Below, in pieces: positions 35,288-47,204 of a stretch of DNA of 64,000 nt. Within the stretch, counting starts at the first letter, position 1. Each line of letters begins with the position of its first letter. Made by a program: the position numbers and the translations under genes. This stretch comes from Orobanche coerulescens (taxonomy: Eukaryota > Streptophyta > Magnoliopsida > Lamiales > Orobanchaceae): assembly GCA_033398695.1 (NCBI GenBank), contig CM065815.1, positions 99,414,501-99,478,500 of the forward strand, read 5' to 3'. The notes under the pieces were generated by a model that saw nothing but the letters and a program-made list of their open reading frames with translations, did not search any database and was not told the DNA's origin.

Positions 35288-36180
35288 TACGGACACTAAG
35301 TATGGCATCATGACGATCCATCCAATCAATACCCAAAATTACACCGTCCTTCGGTAAGTCCACCACAATTAGGTCTGCCAGCCATTCACGACCATCAAGC
35401 TGAATCGGACAGTTCTTAACTTCACGATTCCCGATAATTATTCTACCGTCTGGTAGCCCAATGATATAAGGTTTACAACTAGTAGCACTAACTAGGTGAA
35501 GTATACTCAAGCATGACTTAGAAAGGAATGAATGTGATGTGCCAGTATAAAAAAGGGTACACACAAGTTGAGATAAAATTTTGAGTGTACCTGAGATCAT
35601 TCGAGCCTCCGGATCGCTAGTCCTCTTCATCTCATAAATTCGGGGCTTGCCTGCCCCTGAACCGGATGCTCCTGTCTGATAATTATGAGATCCCCCCATT
35701 GTTGCTCCTGTCGTCTTAAATGACGCGTACTGAGTGGCCTGATTCTGAACGACCGACTGCTTCGGGGCCTGAGATGCCGTCGGAGTAGGTTTAGAGTCTC
35801 TTCGGCCGAAACGGGCCTTATGCCCGGCAATCCCACAGTTGTTACACGTGATAGTCTGCCTCAGACACTTAGTGCTGAAATGACCCTGCTCTCCACAGTT
35901 GAAACAGGTGATGGCCGAACTGGCCGCTCGGGACTGAGGTTCCTCAGGTTTAGGCGCCATAGGAGGTCGCTCAGAAAAAGTAGAGCCCGCACGAGGCTTC
36001 TTGTAGGTTGCCTGACTGCCTTCATATTGATTATGATTCTTCGATTTCTTGCCAGAAGATGAAGTTTTATGCTTAGCAATTTCCTTAACCGTAAGCTCAT
36101 AAGTAAGAGATTTCTCGATGAATTCGGCCAGGGTGGTGCAATGATGATTAAGCAACTACATCCGCATACGAGGTTTCAAC
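35283..36180 (-). pseudogene. G1 gag (3' part) and protease
   Basis: The minus strand reads a gag fragment (EFIEKSLTYELTVKEIAK), two zinc knuckles and an aspartic protease. The first knuckle CFNCGEQGHFSTKC is intact; the second, CNNCGIAGHKARFG, has lost its last Cys. The protease motif reads LFYTGTSHSF where the family has DTGA, so the catalytic Asp is lost. The later block GVILGIDWMDRHDA is normal. The N-terminal half of gag is missing. A piece of gag (TTTCAACCTCTTACTGAAAT on the plus strand) is duplicated at about 36173 and 36276, so the 5' end was rearranged. Confidence 0.8.
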
Positions 36181-36368
36181 CTCTTACTGAAATACTTGAT
36201 CTTATCCACCTCGGAGTGGATAATTGATGAGGCGAATGGAAGTAGCTCCTGAAACTTCTCGGGAACCTAAGCCTAGGTTTCAACCTCTTACTGAAATACT
36301 TGATCTCATACAAGACAAGACTCAACAATACACGACTCAACCCGACAGCCTAGGTTTCAGCAACCTAA

Positions 36369-36380
36369 GCTCTGATACCA
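36369..36380 (-). other. Primer-binding site next to LTR G2
   Basis: The minus strand reads TGGTATCAGAGC five bases after the LTR end, complementary to initiator Met tRNA. Confidence 0.85.
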
Positions 36381-36756
36381 TAATCTGTAACACCCCCAAT
36401 CCACTCGGGAATATTATGGCGACGTAGACCCTCTCCATGAGGATCTACCAGGCTAAATACCAAAACAAAACATCACATTACATGCCGACATGGCTAATTA
36501 ACAAACCATTAGACCTATTTGGTCTTTCACCACAAATATACAACTTACATATACATATCTCTTTCAGGACTCATACCCATGCAAGGGTCAATACACTCAC
36601 AAACTCATACAACAGAAAATACGACAGCGGAAAAGGACAATACAATGAACTCTAAGTAACTGCACGCAAAACTGGCCTTCATGTGATTAGTATCATTTGC
36701 CTTCTATCATCCTTCATAATGGTCATGTCTTTACCTCCCCAAGGACTTGCATGTAC

Positions 36757-38359
36757 CTGGATGCAATACAGACATCCACACCCGATTACTCGGGGGTTAG
36801 CAAAATTCTACTATTTCGCTAGTGCAAGTATAACATGCAAATATGATCCATACACAACATACTCCGAGAACATAATAATCGTGAACTGCCAACCAGTTAA
36901 ACGTAACAAAAGACTTCCCGAGATAATTTACTTGAGTAAAACAGCTCGAACCATGAAAGGTAGGAAACCACTTAGGGACACATCTTTCAAAATATTATAA
37001 GATCTCGGGAGTCTTGAAAACATTTGGGATTGATGAATCCTCAACTTATCGAAAACCACTTAGGGACACAATCCAAAGATTATCTTCCAGAATACAAATG
37101 CGATCACAAAACACCGGGTCCACGACCCAATCATCCAAATCAATTTACTCCCAAGGATTTATTCGCATTTCGTGCTAGCAAGCCACGAACCTCGGATGCT
37201 TCCACAGAACATACCCGAATGAATAATCCAATGGGAACTACACAATATCACATATTACCATGACAACAGTCACATAAACAACTCAGAGACTACAGCTCCG
37301 CAACATAACCATAACATACGTTCATAGTTACCCTGGCATCGTGATAGCAAGCCACGAACCTTGGAGCCTCCTCGAGACATACCCGGTTTGGATAACCCAT
37401 GACACGTACGTCACACAGCCAAACCACAACCATAAGTTATCCTGGCATCGTGCTAGAAAGACACGAACCTAGGAGCCTCCTCAAGACATACCCGGTTTGG
37501 ATAATCCTATGGTCAAACTCGACCCATAATAGCAAGGACGGATCCCAGAGGTTCAAGAAATCCTACCCGGCGGAACATCACTTTACAACAATCGCACATC
37601 GACAAGGCAATACACTTTACCAACAACACCGAACAACACAACCTCCTTAAAAAGGAGTCACAAGCAATATCACACAACATCACATACTCATAAATAAGCA
37701 CACATATCCACAAACACACACTCCTTTCTGAACGAATATAACTTTAACTCCACTAGCGATATAGTCGAACACAATAGTACCACACGAAAGCAAGGCATTC
37801 CAATATACAACACTAATGCACATTCTCAGAACGATACATTCATTCACAAACCCACGAGTTGATTTTGAAGAAAACCTTTATCGAGAATATACCGATTCCT
37901 CTGAAAGTTCATTAAAAACATTCAAATTGCACACATAGTCAATTACCAACTATTACATCTACCAAACACGAAGTGCATGGGCAAGATACTTGCCTTGAAA
38001 TTGACACGCAAATACTCCGACAAACATGGCTCGACCGAAGTGCCTCGAAACCTACAACTTCTGCAAGAAACAACGAAAACACGATCACAATAAGAAGCAA
38101 GACCAAAAATAATGGAAATCGCCTTAAACCAATGAAGGAAAACTCAGATGAACATTTAATCAAACACTAAATGTTCATGGTTCCTCAAGAACCATAGAAT
38201 CATCAATCAAGTTGAACAAGTCAGAAATATAGGTATACAATCCATAGAACATGACCAACAACAACATTTAAAACCAATCGATTCCTCAAAATTGGATTGG
38301 AAATGAGATCAAGGACAAAATCTACAAAATGGTCAACTCAAGAAAAATCAAGGGATTAC
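36757..38359 (-). other. Predicted intron inside LTR G2
   Basis: In element sense the donor is GATCGAG|GTAATC and the acceptor is TTGCATCCAG|GTACAT. The position matches the predicted introns of G1, G4 and G5. Confidence 0.4.
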
Positions 38360-38533
38360 CTCGATCCGACGAAGAACAATAGATTAGATGATGTTATAAT
38401 TATCTAGGATGCTCCAAAATACCTTTGAGTGGAAGAAAATCGGCCAAGATCACGAACCCTAGTCTCCCTCGACTTACACCCGCAGAGAGAAGAGGAAATG
38501 AAGCGGAAATGATGAAACACGACTGCTGTCCGG

Positions 38534-38541
38534 TTTATATA
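38534..38541 (-). promoter_or_regulatory. TATA box of LTR G2
   Basis: The minus strand reads TATATAAA directly downstream of the palindrome cluster. Confidence 0.6.
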
Positions 38542-38550
38542 CTGGACAAA

Positions 38551-38912
38551 TTAGCATGCGCTAACACATATAAGTAGCGCGCACTAACGAAACATCAATA
38601 CAAGCATTCTGCCAAATGAACAGTTATTGTGCGCTAACTGCAAGCATCAAGGTGCGCTAACGAGACCTTCAGTCCAAGTCCAGTAGCTTCTGGACTGCCC
38701 TCGAACTACCAGTTAGCGTGCGCTACCCTCCCCATAGTGTGCGCTAACTGCTGTACCTTAGCGCCCGCTATAGAGCTGCATAGCGTGCGTTGTCGAACTC
38801 CTAGTCGAATGTAGTAACTTCTGCATCTCGTGTTAGCATGCGCTATCCACAAGGTAGCGTGCGCTAACTTTGCACAGTCCCGCGTGCTACATCACATAGT
38901 AGCATGCGCTAC
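38551..38912. repeat. Palindrome cluster TAGCGTGCGCTA in LTR G2
   Basis: About 12 copies with many CpG-transition variants (TAGCATGCGCTA, TAGCGCGCACTA, TAGTGTGCGCTA). The companion word GTCCAGTAGCTTCTGGAC sits at about 38681. The cluster lies immediately upstream (element sense) of the TATA box. Confidence 0.85.
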
Positions 38913-39099
38913 ACTTATATCGAACCAAAACTCATCACAACAACAATACTCCCTACCGGACGACAAACACGTAATGATCTGAATGAAAATAAACAAATAA
39001 TGAAGCGTGGCATACGATCATATGAACACAGGTACCACATAACCGCTTAAATCGGTAAATAATTCAAGATGTCCGGATGCCAAAATCCTGGGTATTATA

Positions 39100-40900
39100 G
39101 GTTGGTCTAGGAACTAATAACCAAACATTGCTCCTTAGGAATCCATTTAACTCTTCCTCCATCGAGGTAGTCTAATTAGAATTGTTGAAGCTTTATTGGT
39201 AGAGAATAGTTAGGATCGAGCTAAGAATACAGCTAATGTATAAATGACAAGTCTATGTAGGTCAGCTGTAGACTTCCATACAGGTAACTGAGTCATATCA
39301 TATTCTGACTCTATTTCCTCCTGTCTAGAGCTACATTACATTATATACTTTGTATTCTCCTTCTGGTCGTAACTCCGACATCAATATCGTCAATCACAAC
39401 TCCGTGTAGGTGATCTCTTAACCATCTTCTTTCAGGTTTGATTCCATATCCCTTTATGTGCCATCTTGGACTGTAGGCTCGGCCGCAACTTATACAAATT
39501 GTTGTTTTATTCTTACATCTGTGGGATTTATTTAAAGAGAGGTGATGGGTTCTCCATCGGTCTGTGAGATTTCTTTAATGGTTAAGGTTTGAACTCCTTG
39601 AGTTACACCATCTACACCTATAGGATCACAATGAGGTTCATCAAATACTACATGGACTGACACTTCAATGGTTAGTTTTCTCTTATAGAAGATCTTAAAC
39701 GCTTTGCTGACATTAGAATACCCAATGAGTATTCCTTCATTAGACTTCTGATAGGAGGCCTTGAGCTGATCTTTTCCATGGTTAAGAACATAACACCTGG
39801 AACCAAAGATATGAAAGTATACGACCATAGGATTTATATTATTCCATACCTCATATGCAGTTTTCTTATGGTGTATGTTGATGATACAGCGGTTTTGTGT
39901 ATACCATGTTTATTTGTTGCTTCACCCCATAAATACTGTGGTACTTGCTTTCTTCTATCATCATTCTGGTTCCTTCAGCATCTTGTTCTTTCTTTCGGCA
40001 ACACCATTTTGATGTGGGCTTCGGGATGCTGAGTATTCATGTTGTATGCCATTATCCATATAATATTGCTCTATGAAGCGATTTGTGAATTATGTGCCTC
40101 TCTGTTGAACCGAATGGATACGATGCTCAGTCATTATCCGTACAATATTGCTCTAGAATCTTTGTGGTTGTATCTTTCTTTTTTTTCAAGAAGATTGTCT
40201 AGGTGTACTTGGAGAAATCATCAAAAATAACAAGACAACATTTCTAACCTCCCAGATTGATAGGGTCTATTGGGCCATATAGGTCCATATGCAATAAATC
40301 CAGTACCCTGTGGGTTGAGACAAATGGTTTTCTCTCTAGGGGTGTCTTGACTTGTTTGTCTTTCTGATAGGATCCACAGACACTGTTCTTAGGAAATGAT
40401 GTATATGGTAAATCTCTAACCATTCTCTTTCATGCTAACTTATTGATGGTCTTGAAGTTGATGTGGGACATCCTCTTAGCCGTAGCCAACTTTTATCTAT
40501 AGAGCCTTTGGCAATAAATCAAGGGATTACAGTACCTGTAGGAATCCAATCAGCACCATACATGTTACATGATTTGGATCTTGAAAGTATAATTTAATTG
40601 GTTTTGATGCCCTCCCCCCCACTGTTTGCTTAAAATAATTTAACCGAGAATTGTCTGTCACAGAACATACTAACTCTTATAAGTTATATTTTAACCCTTC
40701 AACAAATGCAACTTTGGTGACTTTGAATTTGACAACAAGCAGGGTTTCTTTCCGTCTTGTTCATCCTTTGGATTTGTCACCGAATTAGACTTTTGGACCA
40801 CGTTCTTCTACATAATCGGTTAACTGGTTGGTATCTCCTATCATGTGCCAAGAACATCCACTGAAGAAGTACCATATATCCTTCTTGATATCATCTAGAC
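39100..40900 (-). pseudogene. Sirevirus-like copia pol fragment: protease, integrase, start of RT
   Basis: From right to left the minus strand reads a protease remnant (FSGCSWHM then DTNQLTDY, about 40840), a pre-integrase region (ERMVRDLPYTSF, about 40420), the integrase core with MDLYGPIDP and VIFDDFSKYT (about 40240), its C-terminal part at 39828-39532 (HIFGSRCYVLNHGK...HVVFDEP) and the RT start (RSNVWLLVPRPT, about 39130), where LTR G2 cuts it. Stops and frameshifts are frequent. The motif order and wording fit SIRE/Sirevirus elements. Confidence 0.75.
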
Positions 40901-43150
40901 AAGTTAATTAAATTTAGGTACCCATTATTTGCTGGGTCTCTGCTAATGGTGCCTTTAGGTACCCACACTTGCCTCACCGTAGTTGCATTATTGTAAGACT
41001 TCTTGGGTCTTTTGTTGCTAGGTCTATGTGGGGGAGGCATGTTGTCATAGTATGGATGATAATTATACGTACAAAAATGAGAGTCGTAGTTCGAGTAAGC
41101 TTTTTATCTTGGGGAGGAACCATTTCTGTTTGCCTTCTGTATTGCCTCCTGGGTCTCCAGTTGGATTCCCTGAGTAGGTACTGGTAGAATTGAGTGACAT
41201 CTTGCTTGTGACAGAGGCGCTTGGGTTCTTATACCCAGTATTGAGGTGATGTATACCTTGACTGATTATTACTTTATTTTCGAGGTACATCATTCCTATG
41301 TTGTTGTTCACGATGTTGTTGGTATGCAGGAGGAGCATGCTATTGTCATTGGGAACCACCCAGATTGTTGTCTGTAAGACTGTGCTTTCCGCTACTTATG
41401 ATAAGAGCTAGGTGGCGGAATTACAACCTTTGTTCGCTGGGGCATAGTTCTAGCTTTAGCCTTTTCTACAGGAACTAATCTTAGAATTTCCTCGGTCATG
41501 GGGCTAAGAATAGGTTCAACCCACTTGACGAATTTAGTGTTATATTTTCCATTTAAGTTGGACAACGAGCTATATCCTAGGCCATATTTGTCATAAATGT
41601 GTTGGCCTATACTCAGTATATCTTCATCCTTCTGCAAGATTTCTCAACTGACTTGAGAATAGCTTTGAGTTCTCCTTCTCAATTCTCAAGAAGCTTTATC
41701 TTAGCTTCTAGCAAGATATAATCATTTTTCTTATCCTAATCATGAGCTTTTACCTCATTCATTTCAAAAGTAAGTTGACGATTTCACTCCATGAGTTTTC
41801 ATGCTCAACCTTGGTTTCTCGCAATCTAAGAACATGTTTTGGAAATTTATTTTTAACAAGTCGTTATCATCTCTCACCTCTAAGATAGAAAGTGAGGCTT
41901 GTAGGTTTTCTTATATAAATTCTCATGGTCTTGTTTAATAGTTTTAAACTCATTCATCATTTTCTCAAATGTATGAGATGCATTAGTATGATTATTTACA
42001 TTAGAAGAGGTTGAACTTACCTCATCATCACTGTCATCATCATCTTCTTCTTTGGCCATCATTCAAACATATGCCTTATCTTCAATTTTATCATCAGAGG
42101 AGTCACTGTCGGTGATAGCTTGTAGGCATTCTTGTGTCTTGCTTGTTGTAGGCGTTGCATCAGATTCCCCATTCAGTACCTTCAACTTACTTCCCCATAC
42201 TCTACAATTGTAACATAGGTTAGAATCTCCGGTGGTGGTGATTCAAAACTCACCATGTTTGACAATTTAAGCCTCTGGGGAGCTTTTCCAAATTTCTTTA
42301 TGAATTTTTGAAACTTTTGCATCAATTGTGCCATTCATCTTGTGATAGCACATCATAATCATCATCTCCTGTAGCTTTGGAGGTACTGGGAGTGGAGTTG
42401 TGCCTCCTGTCAGATACAGCCACAAGAGTTGTAGTCTTGGCAGGTGATTCATCTGCCTTCTCTCTCCTGTCAATGTCATACTCAATAGCCTTGAGGTTAT
42501 AGAAGAGATGAAAAGTAGATATTTCATTCAGGTTATAGGACACACATGGTTGTGGTCTTAACGTCCCACAGGTCAGGGATAGATCTAATATTTTGAGGAT
42601 TTTCTTCTTTTGCGAGTACTTTTTTCCCAACGCCTTCAAGTTCACCAACAATACCAGTGAATCTGAGGTCAACATCCTCAATAGTTTTCGAAGATTTCAT
42701 TTAAAAAGACTCAAATTATTGAGCAAGCTTATAAATTTTTTTCTTTCGAGAGCTCAATGCCCTCGCATACGATCTTCAGTTTATCCCATATAGCTTTGGA
42801 TGTCTTATAGTCTTTTACCTTTGAGAATGTGCCTTTGTCAAGAGTGGCAAATAGCGCATTCTTAGCTAGTTGTTCAGGTTTGTTCACTTTCATTCATCAG
42901 TTGTTCACTGATCGCGTGACTTCTCCAGCATCTCTACATAGGGTTGACCTTCTACTCTGGCAGCTGTATTGACCTTCATTATTATGATAGGTCCTTCTTG
43001 CATCACGAAGAGCATCTCTTTGTATATGGCAGCAAGATGTGATTCTATTCTAATTCTCCAGTCATCAAATCCGTTAATGGAAAATATTAGAACTTTATAA
43101 TTAGAGGAATACATGTAGAGAGATAAGATATGATTTCAAAAGATAAGAAT
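40901..43150 (-). pseudogene. Sirevirus-like copia gag
   Basis: The minus-strand reading starts near 43114 (INGFDDWRIRIESHL), typical of the gag start in this lineage, then KSSKTIEDVDLRFTGIVGEL and KKILKILDLSL (UBN2-type domain, about 42690-42540). Acidic and coiled-coil-like text follows (EEDDDDSDDE, HTFEKMMNEFKTIKQDHENL, about 42060-41890). The coiled-coil extension of gag is characteristic of Sireviruses. The frame is broken in many places. Confidence 0.7.
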
Positions 43151-43223
43151 ATGGAGATTTAAAAGGTAGTGATTATAAACCTCGTTCAAGTTAAAAATTA
43201 ATTGATTCTTTGTACAATCAACC

Positions 43224-43235
43224 ATTCTGATTCCA
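43224..43235 (-). other. Decayed primer-binding site of the outer copia
   Basis: The minus strand reads TGGAATCAGAAT, 9 of 12 positions matching the initiator-Met complement, three bases from the LTR. Confidence 0.55.
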
Positions 43236-43238
43236 CTT

Positions 43239-44469
43239 GTAGGTCACGGTATACTTATATGACAACTTGGAAGTGAGGTGAATAAGATGTATTCTGTTTT
43301 GATAATTTTGCCTAGCGAAAGTCTGCAAATAAGTTGTTGTAAGTACATCAACTGTAACTACTTTTGTAGGCTTGGTGCTTATGGGATTTTATAATAAAAG
43401 TATTACCAATTCTAGGCATTAGTGCAGTAATAAGTAAGCAAGTAAAGATAAGGTATGCAACGTGGTTCGAGGCAACTTCCTCTACGTCCAAGGATTCTCC
43501 ACACATGAGTAAAGTTTATTAAAATCAAGGCGTATAGAACTATATGATTTTACCTAAACATCCAAGTTGTATCTTTCACACAGATTGATACACTAGGCTG
43601 TAGCTTGAGCCATTCACACTGATTGGGTGTAGGCTTCTTGAACTCAGACCTCTGCTCACAAAGATTTGAAGCTTCATTCTCTTGAACTATATTCGTCCCA
43701 CACAGGCTGGAATTATGATGATTTGTTAGTCCACACATGGCTAACTCTCATCAGTCAGTAAGGTAGTTCAAGTCTCTGAACAACAGCTGTAGATTTTTAG
43801 GTTATTAGTTGTAGTGTGCTATTCTTTTTTGCTGAGGACTTATAATCTCTTCGATATGAATATTGTTGCAAGTTTGAAGAGAGTATTTGCTTGCTATATT
43901 TTCACATGTATTCTCGATGTTCTCAGTATTTAGTAGTCTATCTGGTATCATTGGTTCAGCAAATCCTCCGATTGGGATATTTAAAACCTTGGAATTTAAA
44001 TTTGTTATAAATGTTGTTGTTGGCTGGTTGGTGAAATATGGACACTTTAGATTGACGGCTTGGAAAATGTTTGAATTAATGTAATTTATCTTATCAGCAG
44101 TAAATGCTTCAGACCTTCTTTTGGCCTTTATTAAATGCTCTATATCCACAGTCATTTGGCAGCACTAAATGTTGTGTCCATCAACTTTGGATATTCTTCA
44201 AACTCTTGAACTCTGTGTGAATATAATAAGATCGTTTCACAATGGTTTGAAGTTTAAGGTTTTCATGTTGGTTTTACACCTTACTTTTTCTAAATAAAGT
44301 GCATACAGCATAAACATTGTATCCAAGTAGGAGTTTATGCTATAGAAGTCTTGATCTTCATTATGCTGTAGACTAAACATTGTATTATCAAAGCTGAATG
44401 AAATCAGTTGTAAGAAGGATGTTGTATTTCGCTGTATTTATCAGAATTCCAGGAGGATATATCCTAACA
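43239..44469 (-). repeat. 5' LTR of the outer Sirevirus-like copia (promoter block absent)
   Basis: On the plus strand it runs TGTAGGTCACGG...ATCCTAACA. It aligns with 1397-1985 and 3130-3749 but lacks the 1.1 kb block that holds the TATA box and palindromes, so this 5' LTR may never have driven transcription in its present form. Confidence 0.75.
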
Positions 44470-44474
44470 TATGA
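44470..44474. repeat. Target-site duplication TATGA, right copy
   Basis: It matches 1392-1396 and closes the 43 kb nest. Confidence 0.75.
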
Positions 44475-45052
44475 TATGAGATTTAGATATTTCAGAGTAC
44501 TAGTCATGGATTTTGAGAAATGATTATATGCTTACTTTATTGTTCGAGAGATATTGTTTCACAATTGATACAATTACACCAGCTATTCCATGGATCATCC
44601 AATTTAGGGGAAATAAGTTTCACGTATTTCAAGTACCGGCCGACCAGATAAGTGAGTATTGGGTCGGTATGAAGATAATGGGCAAGGGTGATGTTGTGTT
44701 ACTTCCTTTGCTTTTATTGTTTATGTCCTTCATGTGTGATGTCACACTTTGGATAGTATCTAGTGCTCGAGTACTACATGATGTTTTATTGATGTCCCAT
44801 TATTTTCTTTCGTGGGTTGAACACCGTAGACTCTTACTATTTGGATTTGATGATTGTCATGCATGTTGACCTTTATTGTATTCCTTGTTAGTAATGTTTA
44901 GACCTTGCCAGTCGAGTTTTACGAATATATATGTGTATAGCCTAGTGGTCCCACGATAGAGGCTCACGCTGCTGTAATATACACTGTATATCTTGGTGAT
45001 GTTACCTATTTTTCCTCTCTCTACTCATTTTCTCTCTCTAAAATTACCATTG
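44475..45052. other. Non-coding stretch outside the nest
   Basis: A 118-codon open frame lies at 44513-44869, with hydrophobic and His/Cys-containing text, but it matches no family I know and has no visible promoter or codon signal. I see no supported gene. Confidence 0.3.
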
Positions 45053-45768
45053 TAGTGACCTTCTTTCACAATGTCCTTGTCTAATAATTTCAATAAAGAT
45101 TAAATATCTTTTATGAAAAATAATTGAATAATACCAGTAAAATTGAAATAAAGTTAACCATTTCGCCAGTAACTAAATAATAAATTCTCAACCTTTTCAA
45201 AACATCCATAATATCCAATCATGACATTGAAACCAAAGCTAAACTTAAATAAATGAAAAAAAATGAAGAAGTATGTAAATATTATATCAAGCCATGCCAT
45301 TGCCCTCCACGTCAGCCTCCTCAACCTGAAAGGTTTAAATAACAGGGTGAGCTTTCAACTCGCTAAGTGAGGAGGGAATGCTTTGTCAAATTTAAGTACA
45401 TACATATTGTCAAGTACAAATGCCATGCCTAATCCTAATGGTTGCCCGATGGCCATCAATATGCGAACTTTGTGCATACTGCCTACTACTCAGTGGAGGC
45501 TACAACGTAATTAACATATAAACTTTTAGCACATTATGCCTACTACTCATTGGAGGCCACAATGTAAATAATATATACAAATTTTGTGCATACAAATATT
45601 TTGGCAAGAAAAAACATATATACAAGTAACATCATGCAATAAATAAAACAAGTGTAAAGTCCCCCACCTTGAAATATGATGATGATCCTTGGAAATTTGA
45701 GATGCGAATGCAGTTTAAGTCCTAAGCTCCAAGTCCTCACTCCCAAAATAATTAATATTTAATATTTT
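45053..45768 (-). mobile_element. Gypsy LTR 3' fragment, possibly of G3
   Basis: It starts TGTAGTGACC on the plus strand. In element sense it has the hairpin GAGTTGAAAGCTC (45349-45361) followed by CCTTTCAG|GTTGAGG, the same layout as the other gypsy LTRs about 300 nt from their ends. Two copies of a block with CTACTACTCA(G/T)TGGAGG lie at about 45481 and 45541. It breaks off at 45768. Confidence 0.45.

Positions 45769-47204
<1,436 letters not shown>

Larger units (their letters stand above)
20681..36385 (-). mobile_element. Ty3/gypsy chromovirus G1 (Tekay/Del-like), split by copia B
   Basis: The minus strand holds gag and protease (36180-35288), then after the copia B insertion RT, RNase H, integrase and chromodomain (25997-22933), a polypurine tract and the 3' LTR (20681-22897). 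The primer-binding site at 36369-36380 marks the 5' side, but the LTR beyond it (36386-39099) is a different subfamily. No target duplication is seen between 20676-20680 and 39100-39104. The element is dead: many stops, and catalytic residues are lost in protease and RT. Confidence 0.75.
36386..39099 (-). repeat. Gypsy LTR G2, not matching the G1 3' LTR
   Basis: On the plus strand it runs TGTAACACCCCC...GGGTATTATA (the last CA has decayed). It is the LTR expected 5' of G1, but apart from its ends and layout it is strongly diverged from 20681-22897 and carries a different palindrome word. It contains a predicted intron (36757-38359), a hairpin (36781-36794) and a threefold repeat of an AAGCCACGAACCT block near 37180, 37350 and 37456. 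Many open frames of 60-105 codons here are chance. Confidence 0.8.
1397..44469 (-). mobile_element. Outermost Sirevirus-like Ty1/copia element, interrupted by a 33 kb nest
   Basis: Two related LTRs (1397-3749 and 43239-44469) share the same ends (TGTAG...TAACA or decayed TAATA) and the same flanking TATGA. From the right the minus strand reads 5' LTR, a decayed initiator-Met primer site (43224-43235), gag, protease, integrase and the start of reverse transcriptase, where it is cut at about 39100. On the left remain a 3' internal region (3750-5531), a polypurine tract and the 3' LTR. The rest of RT and RNase H is not found. By eye the LTRs differ at about 15% of compared positions, so this is an old insertion that later became a host for the other elements. 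Confidence 0.7.

Noticed and set aside
36437..38170. Run of plus-strand open frames of 60-105 codons
   Set aside because: They lie within LTR G2, antisense to it, with no family similarity. Stop-poor AC-rich DNA explains them.
5524..39105. GTTGG at 5524-5528 and at 39101-39105 as a target duplication of the inner nest
   Set aside because: The left copy is not flush with an LTR end, and a five-base match is likely by chance here; the RT and RNase H parts expected between them are also missing.
43805..44155. A 116-codon frame in the outer copia LTR, with a related 68-codon frame in the other LTR (3234-3440)
   Set aside because: The two are alike because the LTRs are copies of each other; they lie before the promoter block in element sense and the left one is truncated, so I see no evidence of selection as protein.
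44513..44869. 118-codon frame as a host gene
   Set aside because: No recognisable domain, no splice or promoter context, and the surroundings are transposon remnants.
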